Shown here one piece after another: positions 17,135 to 30,000 of a stretch of DNA of 64,000 bases. The translations under genes and the position numbers were made by a program. Below the pieces are notes generated by a model. That model did not search any database. It was not told the DNA's origin and saw only the letters and a program-made list of their open reading frames with translations. This DNA is from Pontederia crassipes (Eukaryota; Streptophyta; Magnoliopsida; Commelinales; Pontederiaceae), in assembly GCA_030549335.1 (NCBI GenBank), contig CM060194.1:67864077-67928076 (forward strand), given 5' to 3'. Every line of letters begins with the position of its first letter. Position 1 is the first letter of the stretch.

Positions 17135-18634
17135 ACCAATCACACTCGAATATGGTATGATTTAACTTAAATTATGATCTCAAATAATGTCTCTTCTAAT
17201 CAAACGGCTCTGATCCTCTCCTGTTTCGTCTCATCCATGTATTACTTTGTTCCATATTTTTTCGGATCTTTCTTATTTTTCCAACGTTACTTTGTTCCAT
17301 ATTCTTGCCTTTTTTTATGGTTCCACCTTTTTTTCTTTGTGAAATCAGGCAGCTGTAGTTTTTTTTATTATTTGACAGCTTCTTTTTTTCTTTTCAACTT
17401 TTTTTATTGTTTTACCATATTTTCTTTCTTGGTTTTGCTAATATAAAATAAATTATTTATTAAATATAAAGTAGTTATAATAAAAGGATTAATATAATAT
17501 AATTTATTTTTAAAAATGTTTTTATATTTAAATAATACTTTTTAACAAAAATCACGGAACCGTTCCAAAATATCACGGGCCATAAAAAATTCTTAATTTA
17601 TAATTTAATTTTTTTTATTTAATAAAATTATACTTTATATGTAATATAATTATTTTTAATTCAATCACCCAATAAAAACCAATCCATCATATATATTTTT
17701 TACTATTACATCAACTTCTTAATTCATTATTATTACGTTTCACTCCTTCCGAACACACACCGAACTAATATATCAATTCAACTATTCATGGAGAACTTAT
17801 GAGGAGCTACATTTTTATTTTCAAATGCAATCCTAGAGTTTCATGTGAATAATTGAATTAACATATTAGTTTGGCGTGTGTTTGCATGGAGTCAAATGTA
17901 GATGTGATATATTAATTTTAGTTGGTATCTAAATAAAAACAGGTAATGTAAATATAAACTATAATTTTATTAATTAATAAAAAATTATAAATTTAAAATT
18001 TGTATGGAAAAAATTGTTTAAAATATATAATTTAATATAAAAAACATTTTAAAGTAAAATATATTTAATGAAATATTGAAACTTTTTAATGAAATGATAG
18101 GTAATCAATAATATTATATTTATAGAAAAATTATATTTAATAAGTAAACTATTTTATAAGAGAAATGTGTGAGAGAGAAATTAAGAAAAGAAAACAAAAA
18201 TAAGGGTGTAGCGTAATGATGCACACCGTGGATACCCCGAGAGGCAAAGGTCATCGCTCTTATGCATTTCTAGCCGCTGTAATTTCAATTTTTTGAGATT
18301 TTAAGTTGTCATATATTAGAGATGCTCATCGAGCCAGATTGATGGATTCGATGATCCAATTCGATGCGATCTAAGCCTAACCTAGATCATTAACTGACTT
18401 TAGTTTTTTTGTTTTATTTAAATTTAAGTCTATACTTTATTTAAAATATAAAATAATCATTTGAATCTTTATGAAACATATTTTATGTTTTAAAATAATA
18501 TGAAATAATATTTTTCAATTTAAGGAATATACAACTCGTTAAATAAGTTGTATTTTATAATTTAACTTTTTTTTGTATTGGAGCATGGGATGTGCCTCGT
18601 GTGCGTTCCTCTTCTATTTTCCTTTGTTATTTGA
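17135..18634. other. AT-rich intergenic DNA
   Basis: T-rich and A-rich tracts dominate. The open frame near 17174-17446 is Phe/Ser-rich low-complexity translation, not a gene. A short GATC/GAGCC-rich patch near 18320-18390 resembles the borders of the hAT-like elements and may be a relic. Confidence 0.45.
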
Positions 18635-19143
18635 GTTATTTTTATAAATCACTCATAAATTATCGAAAATTTTCACATTTAACTCCAAATTCTGAACTTA
18701 TTTTTTTATCCATAAACTATCGTGACTTTTTCACTTTAATACTCTCGTCCACTTCTGTTGTATTTTCCATTAGTTTTGTTTTTTTATCATTTATTAAAAT
18801 ATTAAATTACTCTTCACTCCATAACATATCAAATAATAAACATAAAAAGAAAAAAATGCTCCTTGTTGGGAAAGCTTTCCCTCCTCTCTTGCCAGTGACG
18901 CATATCGGTCTTTGCCACATTTTTCTTTTTTTTATTTTTTATATTTGTTATTTGATGTATTATGTGATGAGGGATAATTTAATCTTTCATAAATGAAAAA
19001 AGTAACAAAAAATATAACAGAAGTGGATAGAAGGATTAAAGTGAAAAAGTTACGATAGTTTAGGGATTAAAAAAATAAATTCATAGTTTGAGATTCGATG
19101 TAAAAAATCGTGATAATTTAAAAGAGACTTATGAAAATAACCC
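18635..19143. mobile_element. long-inverted-repeat MITE, copy 1
   Basis: The two halves are inverted repeats of each other. The left arm runs through TTATTTTTATAAATCAC and CACTTTAATACTCTCG, and the right arm mirrors it with GGATTAAAGTGAAAAAG and TTATGAAAATAACCC. The arms extend to near the centre with a short unique core, so the strand could fold on itself. Two related copies are at 21486-21978 and 56928-57279. The target duplication is unclear, so the superfamily is left open. Confidence 0.65.
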
Positions 19144-20830
19144 TTTTTTTCCTTTCTTCGCATTCTCTCTCATCTCCCCTTCTCTTTCTCTTTGATCGTG
19201 GATCTTCAACAAAAGGGTAGCTCTTCCTTTCTTTTTCATATGGAACCTTCGAACACCGTGATAGAAACCTAGTTCCTCGTATTAGTAGGAATAGTAAATT
19301 TTTCTTTGATTATGATTAACTATTTACTTTTTAGTTTGACTAGCATTATTTTTTTTATTTTTAGTTCTACTATGACTTATTTGGGTTTACCCTATAAATA
19401 GGGCCAAACTCTTTTTAATTATATATAAGAATATAATCTTTTTTTTATAATTGTTTAGAGCAAGTATATTAGAGGCTTGACCCCTTGAAGCGGTCTATTG
19501 GAGGCTTGATCCCCTCGAAGCGATCTAATTGGCATTCTAATTGGACTAAAAACCTATCACATCGATGAAGCACACTCATGGCCATCCTAATGGCTAATGG
19601 TGCCTCTCTCAAATGAGGCCATTTGGACTATAAATCCCCGTATTATTCTCCTCTATCGGCCTACATCTCAAATATCTTTCACGCATCTTTGATCAATTTG
19701 AATTTATGATACTTTTAAATTTGTTAGTAGCATGAAATTATAGTAATTTGAGGCTTTTTTTACCGATGTCATTTGCTGTCTCAATCCTCGAACACAAGAA
19801 CTTGTTGTTCCGTTTCGATTCATTAAGTGATGTGTACACAAAAGTAATGACAACAATTGAATTCTTTTTTTTTCTACTTTAATTCTCAACATGATCAGGA
19901 GTACATGAATGGAGTTTTGCACACCATCTCTCAAAGGAACAAGGCTCGCCTCTACATTGATTTATAGCCTAAGCAACGCTGTCGTTGCCACTCACTTTTG
20001 TGACTCCGCCAAGTCTTCGAGGATCCCAAAATCAAGCGGAAGTGATGTCGCTGAGTGGCACTGTTTCAATTGCGAAGATGAAGAAAGCACTTCAGCAACC
20101 ATTCCATAGGTGTCACAAAAAGCACCCACTGCAACAACCACTCCATTGTTATTAAACGTGCATTGAAATTTGTTGTTCAAACAGATGATGCCTCAATGTA
20201 TATAGTTGATAGCTCGCACTGGCAAGATGAGCTCACCTATGCGGAATCATTGCTTCTTTTCTTATTCTTTCGGTAGTCATGTGAGGAAGACGAAGAGGAA
20301 ATAGGTCCACCAAAGGGACAAATGTATTAAACTAGTAGAATCAGCACCTTTCGTTGGCATTGGATGGCTACCCTTGTTTATTGTATGTTACAACTCAATG
20401 CACGAGCTGTACATTCATCATTCTAATATTTTTATACTAAATAAATATTAAATGGTAGTAAAAAAAGAAAGGAAAATTGGTGATCCTAGGACTTGACCAT
20501 CCGACTCAGCCCGAATAAGGATGGGGTTGGGTCAGATTTAATCTTCAAAGAGGCCTCAATCTAAACTAATCAAATTTGATCATATCGGTTTTATTTACGA
20601 GTTGGATCCAAACTCGATACATGAATACCCCTTCATATCATATCTTTGCAATGATCAACGAATGGACAACCACGATGCAGTTCTACGTACACATTTTGCT
20701 CTTTTCAAATTTGTAATAGAGTGGAGACTTCGATGTCTCTGCCGACCTTGGTGGAACTTGTCGCCGGCTGCCCCATCGGCAGGATCCACGAGGCATGTGG
20801 CTCAACACATGCCTTCCCAATGGGAGGATA
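19144..20830. other. intergenic DNA, no recognised gene
   Basis: Mixed composition with a few short open frames on both strands near 19700-20180. None forms a recognisable domain and I see no convincing splice chain linking them. They may be decayed transposon or gene relics. Confidence 0.35.
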
Positions 20831-20839
20831 CAACGAGCG

Positions 20840-21440
20840 CCCCTCGTGATGTTCGGGTGTCCAAGGGCAGCTTGTTCAAGATGAACTTCGATGGATCCTT
20901 CTCTGGACTCGGGTAGCCTAGAGGGGCAGGATATATAGTATGCATAGATTCTGGCCATCTTCGTTTTGCATGTGCTGTTTGTCGCTTGGGTACATTTGTC
21001 CCGGAGTTGAAAACATGGGCGCTTCTCTGTGGCTGAGGTGTTGTTCCGAGCATGTGCTCTCACATATCTAGATCAACACAGTCTCCATGAATGTTTTACA
21101 TGTTGTGAAGTGGCAAGGGGCCTGACTGTGGGATATTACTATTTCGATTTCAGCAAACTGAGGCAAAAAAATGATTAGAAAAAATGTTTTTGCTATTCGG
21201 GACATTATCCACCGGTCGCACTGTTACAGAGAGACAAATTTTAGTGTGTGATTTATGTGCTAATTTTGGTCGTCAAAATCAAGGCAAACTTTTTTGGGAG
21301 AACCATCATCCTTTGGAGCTTCTTACCGAAAAATCATGGGTATTTATATGGATAGATAATCTACATTTTCTTTTTAAAAAAACACAACTAGTTGATAGGA
21401 TTATGCATTGTGGGAGGTCCCTCCCAAAATTTCAAGTATT
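20840..21440 (+). pseudogene. RNase H-like (RVT_3-type) fragment, likely retrotransposon-derived
   Basis: A plus-strand segment encodes SKGSLFKMNFDGSFSG, then after an in-frame stop RGAGYIVCIDSGHLRFACAV and ELKTWALL. Further on, in another frame, it gives a CYRETNFSVCDLCANFG-like stretch. The order FNFDGS..., GAGYVIRD..., E-x-x-AL..., REGN...AD-LA is that of the RNase H-like domain found at the C-terminus of plant LINE ORF2 proteins and their domesticated relatives. Stops and frame changes show that it is dead. No reverse transcriptase is recognisable upstream, so this may be a 5'-truncated LINE or a captured fragment. Confidence 0.5.
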
Positions 21441-21485
21441 AATATAAATTTTTATATGAGCCGAAGTGAGATGAAAATATACAAT

Positions 21486-21978
21486 TATTTCCATAAACCT
21501 CCCCTAAATTATCACGATTTTTCACATCTAACCCCAAACTACGAACTTATTTTTTTGAATCACTGAACTATCGCGACTTTTTCATCGTTACTTTTACTTT
21601 TTTTCCTTTTATGAAAAGACTAAATTACCCATCCCTCCAGAAAAACATGAAATAACAAATATAAAAAATAAAAAAATAGTTGGAAGGATTAACATGGTAA
21701 AAAAAATTCATTTATGAAAAGGACTAAATTACCCTCCTCCCAGTTTTTTTCCCTATTTTTTATTTTTTATATTTATTATTTGGTGTGTTATGGAGGGAGG
21801 GGTGATTTAGCCTTTTCATAAATGGGAAAAATCAAAAGTAACGGAAAACGTAACAAAAGTAGACGGAAGAACTAAAGTGAAAAAATCGTGATAGTTTAGG
21901 GATACAAAAAAATAAGTCCATAGTTTGGGGTTAGATGCGGAAAATCGCGATAGTTTAGGGGAGGTTTATGAAAATAAC
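21486..21978. mobile_element. long-inverted-repeat MITE, copy 2
   Basis: The left arm CATAAACCTCCCCTAAATTA is mirrored at the right end by TAGTTTAGGGGAGGTTTATG. Internal matching blocks include the CCATCCCTCC / GGAGGGAGGGG pair. It is the best-preserved of the three copies. There is no coding capacity. Confidence 0.75.
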
Positions 21979-24950
21979 CTAAAAATATAATTGTTTATGA
22001 TTGGATTTTTATAATATACTATACTATGACAAGTATACAAAATATGGTCCAATCCAACCTCAACCATGACTGCATTTGTTCAGTCCATCACTATGTAGTA
22101 CATATGCAATATTTCATTGGGCACACTCATGCGCACACACACATTCACCTATCCAAATCTGTCAAGGCTTGCAAAATAAGAGAACTGACAGGAGACAATG
22201 GTAATAGCAAACACATTCTCACCTTTTTTTTCTCAATTCCCACATTTGGCTTCGCATACTATGAGGTGTAGTTCTTATAAAAACAAATGCTACGGAGTGC
22301 AGCATTATTTGATTCTGAAGTTGGGAGAAATATGCAAGAAATTATATTAATGAGCAAATCTATGGTACCCCATATATTTTTTAATTTCCTTTCCTGGCCA
22401 CGAGGATCTTTCGAAATAACTCGACTAAGAAAAATAAACATCAAAACACTGAAAAAAATAACATCACATAAATACAACAATAGAAAATTAGATCTAACAT
22501 CTTGTACATTTTGAATTGTACAAAAAAATATTAAGTAAAACAAAAAAAAACTATAAAGAATTTAGTTACATTTTCGATTTATTTCATGCATGCATATAAT
22601 TAAATTATCAATAAGGTGGCATTTCTTAAAAGTAATGAGGAAGTTATGGCTAATTTAAAATTTGTATAAATTAGTGAACACTTTACTTAATTATCTTTTT
22701 TCCCATTTAATTAAATTGTTATTATTTTTTAAAAATATTTTCAATTGTTAGGTTGACACAATATCTTTCTTGTGGACACTACATACTTATTCTTTTCATA
22801 ATTACTTTTTTTATTAACTTTGGTAATATTAAAAATATCCTAAAATTTCCCCAATGCTAGAAAAGAATACACTGCAAAGCTGAAAAGGACACATATGTTA
22901 TATAAATAGAGAATCATAATAAAATAACTCATGAAAGAATCAAGCTATGTAATAAATTCCTTACAATCCAAAAACTATGAAAAAATTATTCACAAATTAA
23001 TATAATTTTATAGGACAGGTAATTCTCCGGACATTACAACTTTGCATGAAGAGTACACTTGAACATCTAGCTGCCTATAACAAATTATCAACTTGGCATA
23101 TCCTCATTGGTTTTATAATTGTGTTGGTGTCAGCATTCCTCACAATAATCCAAAGAACAACCTTTTAGTTCTACTGTCACCCAAACTTGGCCAACAAATC
23201 TACCCAAACATGGTAAAGAAACTAAGATATCCATGATATGACATGTTTTTATCATTTATAGTGAAGTGAAGAGTTATTCGTTATATACAATAATTCTTAT
23301 ATATGGTAAAGAACATATCTTTTCCATATCTTAATACCGTCAGTCATCTCCTAGGTTGACCTTCACGCATGAATAAAGTGAATAATTATTTGTTATGCAC
23401 ACTAATCTTATATATGATTTATAGTGATCAACAAATTAAAAAGAACAATAGTACCATCAAGTTTATGTACCTCTCTATAGATGTTGAATCTTGCTAGGAC
23501 TCGCACGTCACGCTTCAGGCTTCCATGGTATGTCGACCAGATGCCCGATACACGCATCTCATACATATAGCCTAATTCAAATACTACGAAATGCCCAATG
23601 ACGTTAAAAAATCAATAATCAATAATGAGCAATAAATAATAGAACACATGATAGAACAATATAAGAAAGCTCGATAATCAATAAAAATAATATATCAATA
23701 AGGCCATGAATCAATGAAAGAGATCTGATAAAAGGTCAAGGGACAAATCAATATCAATTATCAACTATGTCCGATCACTATGACACACATCCAATTTAAC
23801 AATTTTCTCTTATTAATATCTATGGTCATTGGGCAATCCCAATTTCTATTTAATTCAATAGGTGAAGGTAAAGTCAATCAATGTCAAAATTCGAATGATC
23901 AAGATTCAATTCAATTCAATTTCAATTTAATCTTTTGAGTTATTCAATTCAATAGGAAGCACTTTGTCAATTAAGGGAAACTCCATGTCTCTTTCATGTA
24001 GGCCAGTGGAAAATCAAACCACGACAAGCCACCCTCCAATAGTAACGCTAACAATAGCTTCGTGATGATGAGAGGCGACCATAACTTTCCTAAAAGATGA
24101 CGTCTCAAACCTCTAGGTACACTATTTGTCCCATACAATACGATAATAATGGTCCATGGAGCTTAGAGACAATTAAAGAACATGAAGACCCATCAGTTTT
24201 CATCTTTTATTTTGTTTATCCTAAATACCCATCTTTAACCATTTATTTTAGGTTAGACAATGACTCAATCAGGGAAAAACTATTGGATCAATATTATGAT
24301 GAATAACATGATCTGATAGAGTAACAATAATGAAAAATCCTATCAAATATGATAAAATTTGATGAGGTCAGATATGCTAACAATATGATTATGAACAATT
24401 TAACTATAGTAACCATCCAATTATTTATATTAAAATATCACAAATTACGTTTTCTATCCTTAGAACCCGGCCCGCGTCGAGTGAAACCCGGACCGTGTTT
24501 GGAAACAATCAAAATTCCTTCGGCCAGGGCAAACCCGGGGCGGATGTATGGTGAACCTGGGCCAAGTTGGCCGGTTCACCTCCAAGATGATTGCGCCGAG
24601 TCCGAGTCGAGCTGAAGCTGAACCCGGGTCAGACCAATAGGAATCCGGGCCGGGTTGGACAACTCGATCCGATTTCAAATCTAACTCGGTCCGAATTCAA
24701 TAGGAATCCGGACCGGATACAACAAAAAATGGATCGGGTCCTACTGCCGACAGAAAAGTGCATTCCGACGCGACTTTTCGACCATCATAATTATGCCATA
24801 TGATATCCAACGGTGCATGCAATATATCAATGGATTTTCTGTAAAAAGAAGAAGAGAATAGAATTTCATATCGCGAAAAACTGACAACATAGGAATTCCC
24901 CCTACGTACTTGAAGTTGGCTGAAAAACCAATTGTAATTCCTTCACTGAA
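21979..24950. other. intergenic DNA with a GC-rich repeat-word patch near 24460-24735
   Basis: No gene is seen. Most of the stretch is AT-rich. The 24460-24735 patch is abruptly GC-rich and made of recurring words such as AACCCGG, CCGGGCC and AATAGGAATCCGG (the last at about 24637 and 24700). It resembles the GC-rich borders of the hAT-like elements but has no ends I can pair. Confidence 0.4.
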
Positions 24951-24959
24951 AATTTGTAT

Positions 24960-25760
24960 AAACACCGAACTTTGGTCGGTGATTGCTCTCTGTCCTCGTT
25001 CCGAAACTCACGGTCATCACTTAAAACTTTTCTCTTATGTGCCGACTTCAAAATCAACCATCGTGTGCTATCAAGGGTGTCTCAATTCACGTGCAAATGA
25101 GAGAGAAAGAAGAGCTTGTGGGCAGAATTCTGTTTGGCAGAAGAGGAGTTTCCAGCCACCCTTTAAGTGCCTATTTATATATGTAGTCTTAGGATTTCAA
25201 TTCTATTAGGTCTTGAACTCTTTTAGAATTAATCTTGACCATTCATTAATGACTAATCACTTCTTAATTATTTAGATTTATTTAAATCCGAATTTACTTA
25301 ATAATACAATATTTACCTTCATAAAAATTTTATCACTTTTCAAATTCCTTTTTATCTCTCCAATTTATTTCATAATTTCCATCAATTTCGAAATCATTAA
25401 ATTCTAGAATATTGACATTGGGATTTTTAAATCCATCAAATAAAAATAAATATCCTTTATTTATTTTTTGAAAATCCGAATTGTTATAAAATTTATGAGA
25501 TTCACTTTAAATTGAGCTAAGTTCTTAGACGGCGATGACTCTTTTTGTTATAATGATTATAATGATGCGAAATAAATTAATCATCATGGAGTTTTATACG
25601 AAACTCCAATACAAAATATAAAATAAAAACTCTATAATTATCTAGGTTTTAGGGGCTTCGCACCCGGCCCCCTAAATCTCCTTCAGGCTCGCTGTCTGGA
25701 ATCTTGTAGAGGACAGACAACTTCGCCGCCCCCACGCTTGAAGCGCCGGACTATATAGAG
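24960..25760. mobile_element. possible LTR-type repeat remnant
   Basis: The stretch has the look of a plant Ty3-type long terminal repeat: a TATTTATATATG promoter-like site near 25170, followed by a long run of short AT-rich phrases and a GC-richer end near 25670-25740. I could not find matching second ends or an internal region, so this is resemblance only. If real it would be an old solitary repeat. Confidence 0.2.
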
Positions 25761-26400
25761 ATTTATATAAAATTACAACTGAATCTGATTCAATACATTA
25801 CCAACAATAATTTTAAAAATCAAAACTCATTTTTATTAGCTTTCGTCCATCTTAAAACACAATCTTGCTATTTAATCACATAAATCAAACTTAAGTAGGC
25901 ATCAATTTGATTTTTTTAGGTGATGATTTATCGGATTGAAAGTAATTTGTGCAACACAAATAATTATGCACATTGATGATAAATTAGAGATCAATTTATC
26001 ATCGAACTCAACTAATTCAATTTTATTTAGCACATGCGAGATTCGTAACATAAATTTTTTATATATAGAAGAAATCAAAGTTGAGATTTTACTAAAAAAA
26101 TTTATATACAGAAGGAAGCAAGTAGGAGAAAGTTACACCAATTTGATTTTTTTCAGCTCGAGGCTAATTTTCGAGATTTTTTTATTTCTACATCGTCATT
26201 TTTCCCGATTTATTTATTCGTATTTTATGAGAATACTCGGGAAAAGGGCGAAGAATCCAGAGGCATTTTATTACCCTGCTTCACCTTGGAAACAGCCAAA
26301 TAGAACGAAAAGCTCTCCTCGATCTCGTAACCGTACAAGTGGAATCATGCTAATAGAAAAAACATGGCGATAGAAAGGAGGCGATGGTGCAATCGATTCG
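25761..26400. other. intergenic DNA upstream of AMY2
   Basis: AT-rich sequence. A 145-codon open frame at 25936-26373 has no recognisable domain and biased AT-rich composition, so it is not called. Distal promoter elements for AMY2 may lie here but none is recognised. Confidence 0.4.
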
Positions 26401-26423
26401 ATTCTCGCATTGCTTCGTCTTTA

Positions 26424-26460
26424 CACACACACATATATATATTATATATATATAAAATAA
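26424..26460 (+). promoter_or_regulatory. AC/TA repeat with TATA box, AMY2 promoter
   Basis: A (CA)n run passes into (TA)n ending TATATATATAAAATAA. This is the best TATA candidate, roughly 100 bp before a GT donor at 26562. It fits a transcription start near 26485-26495, but no transcript evidence is available. Confidence 0.5.
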
Positions 26461-26489
26461 CCGGATTCCATCTATAAATTGATCGTTTC

Positions 26490-26561
26490 ATAGCAAGAAC
26501 CAGAAGCAAAGTGGAGCTCCTGAGAGTTGAAACCTAAAACAATCCCCTCTACACTTCTCAG
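26490..26561 (+). other. AMY2 noncoding first exon (5' UTR), inferred
   Basis: The sequence ends ..CTTCTCAG|GTGCGTTTCC, a good donor, and lies about 35 bp after the TATA-like sequence. Splicing to the acceptor ..TGTCTGTAG at 27023 would place the start codon at the first base of the next exon. The upstream ATG at about 26679, if used, would reach a stop on splicing, which supports the downstream start. Confidence 0.5.
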
Positions 26562-27023
26562 GTGCGTTTCCTCCTTTTCCTTGATTGCTTTTGCTGTTGG
26601 AATCGAAACTGTAGCGGCAATAAAATCCCTCATCCCTAGGAAAGAAGGCTCGTCCTTTTCGTTATAGGATATTGAAGTATGTCACGTTCTTCTGATAATG
26701 AATACTTGAATGGTTCATATGGTGCCTTTGATCTCTCTTAAAACGGTCTGTTATGTTCGTTCTCGGGGAGTTCTAACCTTAAGGATCATTATAACTTGAT
26801 CGGCAAGTCCTGATTACTAGTAGCTGGTAGGATTAGAGTTTTTATTATTTGAGAATTTTGAGCTATAGGTGTTATTTGGGTATGGTGTTGTTTGATGAAG
26901 AATGGAAAATAATCTTGATACAAGAACGATGTTAAAAATTTGTGCACAAAGTTGGTTTGTTATTCTTCTACCTTGAACTCATAAAAAATGTAAAAACTTA
27001 CATTTGGCCTATGTTGTCTGTAG

Positions 27024-30000
27024 ATGCAGGATTCACTGTTTCCAACTTCTGAGGTGGGCCTCAAGTACTAGTGGTCGATATCTGATTTTAAATGGCTCAC
27101 CATAGTAGTGTGAGCAGTAAAATAAGCTTTGCTCTTCTTGCCTTTTGGTTTTAAGTGTTCCAATAAATCTTTGAGAACATATCTTGCAGGTGCCTGATGA
27201 AGTACTCCAGGAACAGGACTATCCCCAAGGCAAGTATTTGTTATCATTTGGCTTTACTGTATGAAAAAGGTAGATTATTCAGCCTCTTCACTTATCATCA
27301 TGGTCAAATAATTGGGCACAACCCCCTTAAGGATTTGAATTTGAATTTCCTGAATACTTGAAACTCGGGTTTAAGTTTTTTTATGGTGCTACAACGAAAT
27401 TATACAGTAGACTTAAAAATTTAAAGTATGAAGTAAGAAATCCTCTGAAACATAGATCTGCAAGTATCCCTGATGATTGTCACCTTGATCTTCAAGAGAT
27501 GGTTGGTATATGTTAAAGCTTTTTGACACTTATTTTTTATGAGAGGAAAGCCTTTTGACACTTGAATATAGTTGTTTTGTGCCCCTTTTATCTTGTTGTC
27601 AATATTTATATAGCTTTGTGCCAAATCTGCAAAAAGTTTTATTCAAGGAAAGAACATTGAAGGATAAGTGAGATTACAATTCTGAACAGAAAACAATATT
27701 GTCTTACTGAACAACTATGCATCTGTTACCCTGTACGTCAAACTCTTTTGATGCGTCTGTTTTCCAATGTTTATCATGGTTCCAATATATGGTTAATTAT
27801 GGCATTAGTATGCTGAGGTAAAACTTGTGCTATGCTTGTTATTCTCTTGTTGAGTTTGATTCAGTTATGTTCATCCAATATTCATTAAATACATTATTAT
27901 GTGATATTTCTCCCCTCAAAAAAAAAAAAATGTATGATGTTTAAAGTTTTGCCTTTGAAGTTCCTCTTGTTACTTTCTGAGTTTCAGAAAAACTTTATGG
28001 TTTTCTTCCCCAATGAGTCATAGTAAACCTTTTTATCTCGAAACTGTGGTTTAATTCTACATTCATTTTCAGATAGGTTCTAGTAAAACTTATTGTCATA
28101 TGGGCTGAGAACAAACGGAATATAATTCTAAAAAAAGAACATGGCGAATCATTGCTCAAAGAACTTCAACGAATGCAGATAACTCTTCATAGCTATTCCA
28201 TTAGGACCTATGTATAACATGGGATGAGAAAGAGTAGATGCTACAAAATTTCTTTCGATGAATATATTAATAAACAATTAAGCAAGGAAAGTTTTAGTTA
28301 CTTTTCTCCTTATTGTCAAATAACCTAGACAAGTATGTTCATCTGTTACCTGGATTCTTCTCAAAGTAGCGAACCATGATTTCTTGTTTAATGTTTCAGG
28401 CAGTGTGATAAGAAATGGAAGAGAAATCCTTTTCCAGGTAAAACAATGATGCCAGAAATGCCCAAGTGATAGACAGTTCCATACTGGTGAAATGTCATTC
28501 AAGAACTTTGTTTTAAATCTTTATAATGAATTCCTTCTTTCCAGTTTTTTCTAATGACATATTATAACCCGTATTAGAGGTTTGCCAGGAAAGTAATTTA
28601 ACATTTATTATGAAAGCGAGTCATATAACTTTACCTTTAGAGTCGAGGAATAATTTCTGTTGTTAGTTGGATTCAAAATAACTTTCGCAGAAGAAATAAC
28701 ATATAAGACTTGAATCTTCTTAGATGTTGATCATAACCCTTACTTTTTCTTCAGAAACTACACCTACAATTAGAGATTAAAATCATTCCAAACATGTTAT
28801 CTCAAGAACAAAATAACTGAAAATGTTTTGTGTGTTCATTGAACATATAAATGACTGTCAGATAGTTAATCTTGTTATAAAAAATGCCAACTGCTTATAA
28901 ATGTGCAATTGCTTATTTACTCACCTTTCACTAAGGCTTTCAATTGGGAGTCTCACAAACATGAATGGTGGCGAAATTTAGAGGAGAAAGTCACAGATAT
29001 TGCTAAATCTGGTTTTACATCAGTATGGCTGCCTCCAGCGACCAATTCAGTCTCTCCAGAAGGTCAGTTCAGCATTAGGCATCATCTTTCTAGTTTCAAT
29101 TGCATTGTTAAGAAATTGTGCTTTTCATTTCTTCCAGGTTACCTACCACAGAACCTTTATTCTCTAGATTCTTCTTATGGTTCCAACCAACAATTAAAGG
29201 CTTTGCTTCAAAAGCTCTATGAACACAAAGTTAGGGCAATGGCTGATATTGTTATTAATCATCGAGTTGGAACCACTCAAGGGCATGGAGGAGTATACAA
29301 TCGTTTTGATGGAATTCCACTGCCATGGGATGAGCATGCTGTCACATCTTGTTCTGGTGGATTGGTAATATCTGGATCTAATAGGATCTTTTGCAATTTT
29401 ACGTTGCATATGTGTTTATCAGCTTAGTGGATTCGTGCTATCTTATATTATATACCAATTGACTTTTTCAGTTTATGTATTATCCACGGGAAACTTTTTT
29501 TCCTAAGTATCATAGGATGATTAGTAGCTCCATTTCAAGGATATTACACATGACAATTATTTTCCTACTTGAAACCCAATATACAGATGAAAATGTTAAG
29601 TTTTAAGCATATTGTTTCTGCAAAAAAGAACATTCGATTATAGTTTTGGTGTCTATTGGTGATGAATTGACCTTTTGACAGAATGGCTTTGGATTCATAA
29701 ATGTCAAATCTGTTATGTGTAAAGCACAGGTCCTTAGCATGGGAAGGGGGTGGGGCAGAGGAGGGAAGGTAGGCATTATTGTGTATAATTATCCCCTGCT
29801 TTGTGAGGGAGGCTGTTTCTGAGCCACGAACTCATGAGTCAAGCGTAGGCGTTCTCGCCGGAGCGCGCTAGGGAGGCTCTAAAGCCGGAGCGCGCTAGGC
29901 CGGCGTTCTCGCCGGAGCGCGCTAGGGAGGCTCTAAAGCCGGAGCGCGCTAGGGAACAAGCGGAGGCTCTAAAGCCGGAGCGCGCTAGGCCGGCTTTCTC

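Noticed and set aside
25936-26373. 145-codon open frame upstream of AMY2
   Set aside because: Ile/Phe/Lys-rich translation of AT-rich DNA. No motif and no splice partners.
26679-26722. Upstream ATG (MSRSSDNEYLNG) as AMY2 start
   Set aside because: Splicing it to the 27024 exon shifts frame and hits a stop. The exon at 27024 gives the conserved frame from its own ATG.
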